64,000 bases of DNA, taken from contig BDSI01000127.1 of assembly GCA_003117195.1 (NCBI GenBank), forward strand, positions 62,001 through 126,000, given 5' to 3'. Each line of letters opens with the position of its first letter. Position 1 is the first letter of the stretch. Position numbers and translations under genes: made by a program. Shown here one piece after another: positions 55,701 through 64,000 of the stretch. Below the pieces are notes generated by a model, which ran no database searches, had not been told where the DNA came from, and saw only the letters and a list, made by a program, of their open reading frames with translations. The DNA is from Eudorina sp. 2006-703-Eu-15 (taxonomy: Eukaryota > Chlorophyta > Chlorophyceae > Chlamydomonadales > Volvocaceae).

Positions 55701-58700
55701 AATGTCGCGTATACATTTCTTGAAATAGGTTTTGTGAGTTATTGTGAGGCGTTGCCCTGCATGCCCATGCCATGCTGCTGCAGAAGGCCGGCGGCCACCC
55801 CCACCGCTGCCGCCGCTGCCCACCACCGGCCGCGGAGCCTCCGCCGCGTCCGCGTACGGCATGTATGGCGCCTCGCGCGCCGTAAACCCGTACAATCCTT
55901 ACTCTTACAGTCATTCCGACATAATCCGCTCCGACCTGGACGAGCACCGCCTGCTCAACAATTTCCTGGCCGTGGAGCAGCTCAAACACATGTGCGCGCT
56001 GCCTGACATGGTCCTGGACCCCTGGGAGCGGCGTTGGCGGGCGTACGACAACCGCAACGGGCTGGTACAGGATCCGGTGCGGGAGCTGGAGGAAGAGCGG
56101 GTAAGGCGTACGTAACTTTTAATGGAGTTGGCACCGCCGGGGTTTATCTTCATAGTTTGACCTGCCTGCAGAGCGGGCCAGAGCGGGCGGAACCTTGAGA
56201 TGTGCTGCCGGCGAGGCAGGGCAACAGATTGTCGTAAGAACTGAGGACTGTCGTGGCAGGGCGGACGCCGTGGTGGCAACCCCACTTATTCCGCTTGCTA
56301 GCCAGGCTCCCCTTCGTTCGCCCCAACGCCCCGCTTTCCTCGTGCTTGCCCCTCGGCCGCGCCATCCGCCGCGGTCCACCCATACCACCACCCAACGTAC
56401 GCTGGTTGTGCCCTGCTTCGTCTCTGGCTTCGCTTCTCCACTGCCATCTCCATCCACCCGTCTTCCTCCCCCCCCGCCCCCGGCAGATGGTCAAGTCCTG
56501 GGCGGAGGAGGAGCGCACCCTGTTCATGGACAAGTTCCTGCAGCACCCCAAGGACTTCCGCAAGATCTCGACCTACCTGCCCGGCCGCTCGCCCGGGGAC
56601 TGCGTCGCGTTCTTCTACAAGAACCAGAAGCTCGACGAGTTCGGCACCGTGCGACGCAAGCAGCAGCTCAAGAAGCGGCGCCTGCAGGTCGGTGTGCCGA
56701 GGCGAGGGCCCTCTGGGTCCGTGTCTCGACAGTGGGATTGGCGGGAGTGTGGAGCCTTCTTTCCAGGGCGGTTCGCGCGACCTCTTGGGTGGCGTATCTT
56801 CCGCAAGCTAGTATAAGTGTATGCACTGTTGCTGGGGGCAGTCTTCCTGGCTGCTGTGTAGACATTGGTTTGCGGTTTTGGGGTTATCAGTGGTGTGCGG
56901 TGATATCACGAGGTTGCGCGGTGGTCCTGACGGCGGTGCCGCCGCTGCCCCGATGCGGCTGCTGCTGTCCGTCCACGTATTGTACGGGATCTTCGCAGGC
57001 CGACATGCGGAAGCAGCAGTACGCGCCGCTGCTGATGGCGCCCATGATTGCCCGCCAGCGCGCCATGGGGCCCGGAGGCGGCTCAGCGGCAGGCGACGTT
57101 GGCGTCCGCGGGGTGCGCGGCCGAGCCAGCACGCGCGGCGGCCCGCCGGGACGTGGCCGCAGCAGCACTATGCTGGATGCGGACCACACCCTAGGCGGCC
57201 TCGGAGGACCCATGGGTCTCAGTGGCGGCGCCGGACCAGGCGGCTTGCCGATGGCAATGCGGGCGATGCCCGGCGGGCCAAGCGGCCTCCCGACGTTCCA
57301 GTCCATGATTGCGGCGGCGCACCGCGCCGCGGCGGCGGCGGCGGCGAACGCGGCGATGGACTCGCGGGACATCATGTCGGCGCCGCTGCTGCCGCCGATA
57401 AGCTCGTCTGTGGCGGTGGCGGCGCAGGCCGCCGCTGCCGCTGCCGCAGCCCAAGTCCAAGCCCAGGCGCAGGCACATTCGTCGCAGCTGCCTGCGGCGC
57501 AGGGAGCAGGCTCCGGCGCCGCCAACCTGCCGTCGGGCCCGTCCGCCGCAGGCTGGACCGACGACGATTTCATCGATTGCTACCGACAGCACGGCAAGTG
57601 CTGGGAGGCGTACTGCAGGGTCCTGGGCATGCGCTCCGAGTCTGCCGCGAAACAGTACTACTATCGCCACAAGGAGAGGCTGGGGTTGGACCGTATCGCG
57701 CCCGGCGGCGGTGGCGGTTCCGCCGGCGCCGGTGCAGGCGGCGACGCCGCCGCGGGCGCCGGCCTCACCGCTGTCACAAGTTCCTTGGGGCTGGTGGGCG
57801 CCGCGGATGGCGCGGTCGGCATGACCTCAATCGCCACGGCTAATGCCGCAGGGCCGGGACGCAAGGCATTCTTGGCAGCGCGTGTGATGAACGAAGAGTC
57901 GGCGAATCCGGGGCTGCTGGCGGCCGCGAATGCGGCAGCTGCCATGGCTAACGCTGCCGCAGCGGCAGCCGCAGCCGGAGCGAACGCGGCAACAGTAGCC
58001 ACTGGCATGGACGAGCATCCGGGAGGCCGGACTGTCGTGATGGGGTCGCCGCTGCGCACGGAGGAGGCGGCTGCGGCGGGGCTGGGGCTGCTGGCGGCGG
58101 TCAGCGGCCGCGAGCCGCCGCAGCAGCCGTCGCCGTACCACACGTCTTCGCCGCCACCCGGCCAAGGTCACGACCCCGAGGACGCCTCCATGGCCGTGCC
58201 CGTGGTGATGCCGCAGCCTCAACAGGTGCAGACGGTGCAGGTGGCAGTGCAGGTCCTGGAGCAGGCGCGCGCCCAGGCGCAGGCCTCGGCGGAGGCGCAG
58301 GGGCAGGCGCAGGGGCAGACTTCAGCCGCAGCTGCCGCAGGCGGCGGCGGCGGTGGCGAAGCGCAGTCCGTTGGAGCTGTGGTCGCCGCGCCGCAGTCGG
58401 AGCAGCAGGGGCAGCAGCCCGTGGTCCTCATTCCGCGGGGTACGGGCGGACGTCGCCGGGGACCGTCTCGCGTGCCCGCCAGCGCCACGTCGCTCTCCAA
58501 CGGGCCGATCTCCGGCGGCGGCGTACCCTCCCTGGAAAGCACCGAGGTGCTGCGGCACGACGGCCGGTTCAAGCCGGACTTGGATGCGGACCTGAGGTCG
58601 GATTCTGAGTACGACCCCACGGCCGGCGGTCCGGTCGGCGGCGGCGCCGCCGCCGCCGTCGCTGCCTGCGACGACGGGTCGGCTCCGCAGGTTGACTTCC

Positions 58701-61700
58701 TGGCAGCCCTCCGCAAGCCCGTTGGGAATTCTCTGTCACAGTTGATCGCAGGTGGGCTTCTTGGGCAGAGCACAGGGGGCGTGGCGGGCGGCGGCGCTGC
58801 CGCCAGCGGCGCCAGTGTAAAACGGGAGAAGTCGGGCGCGGCCGGTTCCGCCGCGGGCCAGTTGGGCGTCCTGGGGCAGCTGCTGCAGCAGCAGCAACGG
58901 GAGCAGAGGGAGCACCAACGTGAACCGCAGCCGCAGCCCCAGCCGCGCGAACAGCAGCGGGAGCAGCCGTGGGAAGCCCGGGAAGTGCAGCAGCAGCAGC
59001 AGCAGCAGCAACAACGGGAGCAACAGAACCCACAGTTACCTGGCGGCCTGGGGGCGCTCACTGCTGTTGGCCTCAACCTAGGGATGCTGGGCGGCCTCGC
59101 AGGAGTGCTCCAGGGAGGCCTGGGCGGCGGCGGGACGGGCGGCAGCGCCACCCTGGGCCTCTTCACAGGTAAGGGTGCCGTCGTGAGGGCTGGGTCGGCG
59201 CTCCGCGGTCGCCGCGGGCGTGTGCGTGTCCTCAAAGTGTCTTCAGTGTTGGCCGCCTCGGGCGCAGTGAGGCCCAGGTTCGGACTGTTGATTTGCCTGT
59301 TCATTCTCGGCGCGTGGCTTTGTGTGTGGATGGATGAGTGTGTCGACACGGCGATGGTGGCCCAGCCTGTATGTGAGTGGGATGGGGTGGGGTGGGGTGC
59401 GGGGGTTAGTAATTCTGCCTGGCCGGCGGGGTGGGTTGCCAGGAGTGTGTCGAGTCGGGTCATACCGAACACAGCTCGCGTCTGGACTCCGACGCTTGGT
59501 ACCCTGCTGGACTGCTGCAGGTCAATCGGTTGGGCCGCAGGGGGAAGACCCGTCAATCGGGCAATTCCCGTCGCCCACCGACGATGGGCCTCCGGGACCC
59601 GCGGCAGGGCCGGGCATCGGGGCCCCGGCGGCCAGCGGCCGCCGCGGCGTCAACTATTGGAGTGAGGAGGAGCGCAAGACGTTCTTGCAGATCTTCCAGG
59701 TAGGGCACGGCGGGTGTTGGCGCCCCAAGGGGACCCCTAGGGGGCAGGGGCAGGAGGGTCTGGTGGGTGCTGTGCTGATTGCACGGTGGCCGTGACCATG
59801 CGCCATGGCGACAACTCATGCCGGTGTGCATCCATATGGGGGGATTCGGCAACGGCCTGCGAAGGGATGTGCAGGCAACCTTTCCCGTCATCGCGGCTCA
59901 GTTCTCCATCAGCACACAGCATCGTCAGATCTATGGCGTCCTCGCCTCAGTTCCATTTTTGATGCTCGAACTCGCCACTCGCACAACAACACGCTCCACT
60001 CGCACAACAACACGCACAAACACCCACTTTACCATCATCCCACAGATGCACGGCCGCGACTGGGCTCGCCTGGCCGAGGCCATCCCCACCAAGAGCACCA
60101 ATCAGATCAAGACCTTTTACCACAACTACAAGACCAAGCTCGGCCTCGACAAGATGGAGCTGCCCGCCAACGCGGCCCAGCCCTCGGGCCGCCGGGGTCA
60201 GGGCGCGCGGGGAGGAGTGCGCGATGGCGGCGCGGGCGGCGGCGGCGGCGGCCGCGGCTACGATGATGGCTACGGTGACGAGGTCCTTCCCAGACCTGCG
60301 AAGCGTCAGGCCACCGGGCACGGCTCGCAGGGCTCAGGGCTGGAGCTCGGCTCGATGGCGGGGGATGTGTCGCCGCAGCGCGGCGATGGCAGCGGCGGCT
60401 GCACGTCGCCTGTGCTGCCGCCCGGGATGGATCTGCAGGCGTTGGCGCATGCATACGGCGGAGGCGGGGGGGCCGCCGCCCAGCACCTGTTCATGCGCGA
60501 TCGCGATCATGAGTTGGCGGGCCTGGCCGGGGCGGGGTCCGGCGCGGGAGGCGGGGGTGCCGCAGCGAACGCGCCCGTCACCACCCAAGCGCTGCTTCAG
60601 CTGCTGAGCAGCCTCTCGGAGCTGCCCAACGGCCCGAGCACCGGCGGCGGCCCAGGGCACAGCGGCCGCGACAACGACAATGAGGTACGGAGTCGCCTTC
60701 CCTTGGTGGTGGTGGGACGAGGCGCGCGTGTCTGATCGCTTTCTTATCATCAGCACTTGTGCCATGATGCCTGTACAGTCAGCTGATTGCTTTTCTCGGT
60801 GATAGCGTGGCGATAATGGATTCGCACACCTGGTGGTCATCGGAACTGTTTACGTATTGAGGGTGTGCTGCGCCCATGTGTCATCTTGACATCCCCGCGA
60901 CCGCGCCTCTACTCTGGCAGCCAGCGCCGATTTGATGATATGCCGACTATTTTTTCTTCCCGGCCGTGCCGTCACCCTGGCTGTCCCCCGTCGCAGGGCC
61001 TCAATCTCGGGCGGGGACCGCTGGGCGCGCTGAGCGTGCCCATGCAGCTGCACGCTCTGCACATGCAGGCTGGCGCAGCGGGCGGTGCCGCGGGGGGTGC
61101 CGCCGCCGGCGGCCTGTTCTCAGGGGCAGGCCCGCTCAGCCAGCTGCAGCAGTCGCAGGCCTCCGCGCAGCAGCAACAGCAACAACAGCAGCAGATGCCG
61201 GTCAAGGTGCAGACGCTCAATCTGGACGCCTTGTTCGGCGGCGCCGACCGGGACCGCGAGCGCGAGCGCGACAGAGATCGGGACAGGGACAGGGTCCCCG
61301 GCGGCGCCGGTGCGGGCAGCACAAGCAGCCTCTTGCTGCAGGACGCCGGGGGCTTCTCGGCCCTGGCGCAGCAGCTGCAGCTGCAGGCGCTGACGGGCGC
61401 GCTGGCGGAGAGAGCGGAACGTGGCGGCCAGCTGCGGGGGGAGCAGCCGCAGGCGCCGCCGCAGCCGCGGGGCCCGCCGCAGCAGGAGGCGCCCCTGAGC
61501 GCGGAGGGCCTCAGTGCCACCGTCAAGGAGCTGCTGGCGAGCATCGTTTCGCAGCAGGGCCCGAACTCACATCCAGGCCAGCAGCAGCTGCAGTATCCCG
61601 GGGGGCCGGGGGCAGGTATGGGGCCGCTGGGCCAACCCACCTCCCAGGCGCTGGACCTCACGACGCCCTCGCAGACGGCCACGCTGGCGCTCGACCTGCC

Positions 61701-63018
61701 GGCCGCCGGCGCGAATGGACCCTCCGGACTCCTCGCGGCGCTGGTGGAAGCCACCACAGGCGCTAGCGCGCTGTCAGGTGCGGGCGGTGGGGGGGCAGCC
61801 AGCCTGGCCGCCGCGGCGGCGGCGGCGGCGGCGGCGGCGGCCGCCGCCGGCAATGGTGGCGGCGGGTCCCGCGCCGCCCGGTCGAGCGGCGAGACGGGTC
61901 CGGGCGGGCCCGCCGGGCCGGCACCGCTCAGCCTGCACATGATCTTACCGCGGGAGGTGTGGGCGGACCGGCAGGGTGACGGGAAGGGACCTCAGCATGA
62001 CGGCGGGTTCGGCGAGGCGGCGGAGCCAGCGCCCAAGCGACAGAAGCGTGTCAGTAAGGACGCGCTCCATCAGCCGCAGCAGCTGCCGTCTCAGGGGCTG
62101 GACCTCGGCTTGCACTCTGGGCCGGCCTGCGCAAGGGGCGGCGACGGCGGTGCCGCCGCCACAGCCCGGCTGCTGCTCGGGGAGGATCAAGTCGCCCAGC
62201 ACCTACTGCTGCAGCTACAGCAGCACCAGCAACAGGCGGCGGCGGCGAGCGCGCTGTCTAGTGCCGCCGCGGCGGGCCTGCGGTCGGTGACGTACGAGCA
62301 GTTACGGGAGCCCCGGGGCGGCCGAGAGCAGCAGCAGAGGGGTGTTTCGGCGGCGGCTCAGAATCCAGTGCCGGCGCTGAACCTGGGACCGCTGGCCGGG
62401 GGGCTGCAAGTGCTGGCGAACTCGGGTGGCGGTGGCGGTGCGGGCAGCGGTGGGGCTGGTGGGGCTGGTGGGCCAAACGTTCTGCGATTGATGCCGCTGC
62501 AGTCTGCGCCAGCCAGCGCGCAGCAGCAGCCGCAACAGCAACAACAGCAGCAACAACAGCAACAACAACAGCAACAGGAAGGCGGGTCTGCTGCTGGTGG
62601 TGGTGGAGGCGGCGGCGTGCCGCGGATACAATTAGGCGGTTCGTTGCCATCGCAAATGGTGGTGGGGCCGCAGGGTCAGGCTATCACCCTGGCTGAGCTC
62701 ATCTCTTCGTTGGGCAGTCGCGGGCTGATCGCGCAGGCCGCGGGCGGGCAGGGCAGTGGCATGTTTGGCCTGGCTGGGGGCGGCGTCGCGGGTCTGGAGC
62801 GCCTCCTAGCCGCCAGCCAGGATGCGGGCGCCGCTCAGTACATCAGCTTGCAGCCGAGCAGGGGCGTCTCGGCGGGGCAGGGCGCAGGGGCGGGGGCGGG
62901 TTGGCTGGGGCCAGCGTTCGGCGACCAGCTCGCGAGCCTGGGGCCCCGCGCGACCGTCAACTTCAGTTTGCTCCTCCAGCAGCAACAGCAGCAGCAGCAG
63001 CAGCAGGGGGAGAAGTGA
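49793..63018 (+). CDS. N-CoR/SMRT- and POWERDRESS-like SANT corepressor, ten exons
   Basis: Exons: 49793-49958, 50202-50356, 50579-55075, 55438-55600, 55784-56100, 56487-56687, 56999-59168, 59521-59699, 60046-60684, 60997-63018. Phases close to about 3,502 residues. Exon 5 has the pre-SANT block RSDLDEHRLLNNFLAVEQL. SANT 1 (about 1768-1820) reads SWAEEERTLFMDKFLQHP, then DCVAFFYKNQK, close to the N-CoR FLQHPKNF...DCVxYYY pattern. SANT 2 (about 2018-2065) reads WTDDDFIDCYRQHGKCWEAY, and SANT 3 (about 2599-2650) YWSEEERKTFLQIFQ, then TNQIKTFYHNYKTK. Such proteins tether and activate class I histone deacetylases. Flanking regions are disordered, with YSPE repeats (exon 2), a His-rich tract and an Arg-Asp/Arg-Glu run (exon 3), and poly-Gln (last exon). 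The family assignment is solid for SANT domains; the deacetylase partner is inferred. Confidence 0.85.
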
Positions 63019-63222
63019 ACGGGGAAGTAAGTGGTGCTAGAGGACTCCCCTTACGGTTCGAGCGCTGGCTCTACGGCTGTCGGTACGGGGCGTCTGCGTT
63101 AGTGGCCTGTCCTGAAACAGTCATGTTCCCGGAGCCCGGGGTGAGTGGCTTGGGTCCATGGACAGGCTGATGGGGGATTCAATGCATAAGATCCAGAAAG
63201 GGCATGGGCGATGTTTGCCTCA

Positions 63223-63448
63223 GGGGTGGGGTGGGGTGGGATGGGATGGGATGGGATGGGATGGGATGGGATGGGATGGGATGGGATGGGATGGGATGGG
63301 ATCGGATGGGATGGGATGGGATGGGATGGGATGGGATGGGATGGGATGGGATGGGATGGGATGGGATGGGATGGGATGGGATGGGATGGGATGGGATGGG
63401 ATGGGATGGGATGGGATGGGATGGGATGGGATGGGATGGGATGGGATG
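63223..63448 (+). repeat. (GGGAT)n pentanucleotide array in the 3' UTR
   Basis: Three GGGGT-like units lead into about 42 units of GGGAT, broken only by a single G-to-C change at 63303. Five-base periodicity keeps all three forward frames open, giving false GMGWD and reverse SHPIP repeats. Confidence 0.97.
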
Positions 63449-63641
63449 GACGACTGAACTATCCTGAACGCAGGGATGAGAGCGCACTGAAGGGTCGCTG
63501 TCGCTGAAGAGAAAGTTTACAAGGGTGGCGCGTGGGTGGATTTGTAGTAATTGACGCACTGGCTCGGGGGAAATGGACTTCAATGCGCCTCCTGTGTGGG
63601 CTGACTCGCGGGGTTGTACGTGTCTGGGCGTCTGTGTTACT

Positions 63642-63646
63642 TGTAA
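63642..63646 (+). promoter_or_regulatory. Candidate polyadenylation signal for the SANT-protein gene
   Basis: TGTAA 624 bases past the stop codon and 194 bases past the GGGAT array, which would place the array inside the mature 3' UTR. Confidence 0.45.
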
Positions 63647-64000
63647 GTAGCGGCGACAGAAGGAACCTGTCTTGACGCCTGTGCATTTAAATGACGTTCA
63701 GTCTGGAAGGTGTGGCAAGGGAGGGTGCAAAGGCTGTTCGGGAGCTCGTTGCGCACTGGGAATGTTGCGCTGACTGAGGCTCTCCTGCCACCCTCCCCCC
63801 GTCAATACTCACGCACACACATCTTCCTGAGCAACCGAAGTGCTTGCTGTGCATGGGCGGTTCCCATGTCTGTCTCACATGCCATTGTCACTCTTGACCA
63901 TGCCGAGGGCCTGTCCCAGAAACTGAGGATTGGCAGAGCGTGTTTGCGCGTTTGTAGTAAGTGTGCTGCGTGTGTCTGCGTGTCTGCTGATGAGGTGCGT

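Larger units (their letters stand above)
63019..64000. other. 3' flank of the SANT-protein gene
   Basis: Contains the probable 3' UTR, dominated by the GGGAT array, then a TGTAA signal at 63642. No further coding frame was recognised before the window ends. Confidence 0.6.

Noticed and set aside
63158..63583. GMGWD and SHPIP repeat proteins in several frames
   Set aside because: They are translations of the GGGAT pentanucleotide array, which stays open in all forward frames; no flanking coding evidence.

Overview
The window reads as nuclear DNA of a green alga, most likely a volvocine chlorophyte related to Chlamydomonas, Gonium, Eudorina and Volvox. The signs are many short introns with GT-AG ends, GC-rich exons full of Ala, Gly and Gln runs, TGTAA as a plausible polyadenylation signal, a plastid-type homogentisate prenyltransferase, and non-LTR retrotransposon remnants in lower-GC non-coding DNA. 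I saw no bacterial operons, CRISPR array, rRNA or tRNA gene.

Layout, left to right. 56-8101 (minus) holds an 11-exon gene for a membrane-anchored, beta-strand-rich protein resembling SABRE/FMP27 bridge-like lipid-transfer proteins. 9338-11776 (minus) is a six-exon type II membrane glycosyltransferase of the FUT8-like (GT23) kind. 13766-19920 (minus) is an 11-exon RUVBL1 (Pontin) AAA+ ATPase whose fourth intron carries a 5'-truncated non-LTR retroelement. The shared upstream region of RUVBL1 and the next gene holds a second, related retroelement 3' end. 22057-24728 (plus) is a five-exon homogentisate phytyltransferase (VTE2/HPT). 26892-29063 is a composite element with inverted termini and long internal direct repeats. 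30904-40504 (plus) is a 15-exon cohesin kleisin (RAD21/SCC1). 43002-45344 (minus) is a long low-complexity reading frame of unknown function. 49793-63018 (plus) is a ten-exon, about 3,500-residue protein with three SANT/Myb domains like N-CoR/SMRT and plant POWERDRESS corepressors. A (GGGAT)n array of about 210 bp lies in its 3' flank.

These are ordinary eukaryotic housekeeping genes, each with its own orientation, and not an operon-like system. Three act on chromatin (RUVBL1, RAD21, the SANT protein), one in the plastid (HPT), one in the Golgi (glycosyltransferase) and one probably at membrane contact sites (SABRE-like). Exon models were built by hand from splice signals, reading phase and remembered family motifs. 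In the five recognised genes with full models, phases close exactly. Most intergenic DNA holds nothing I can name.
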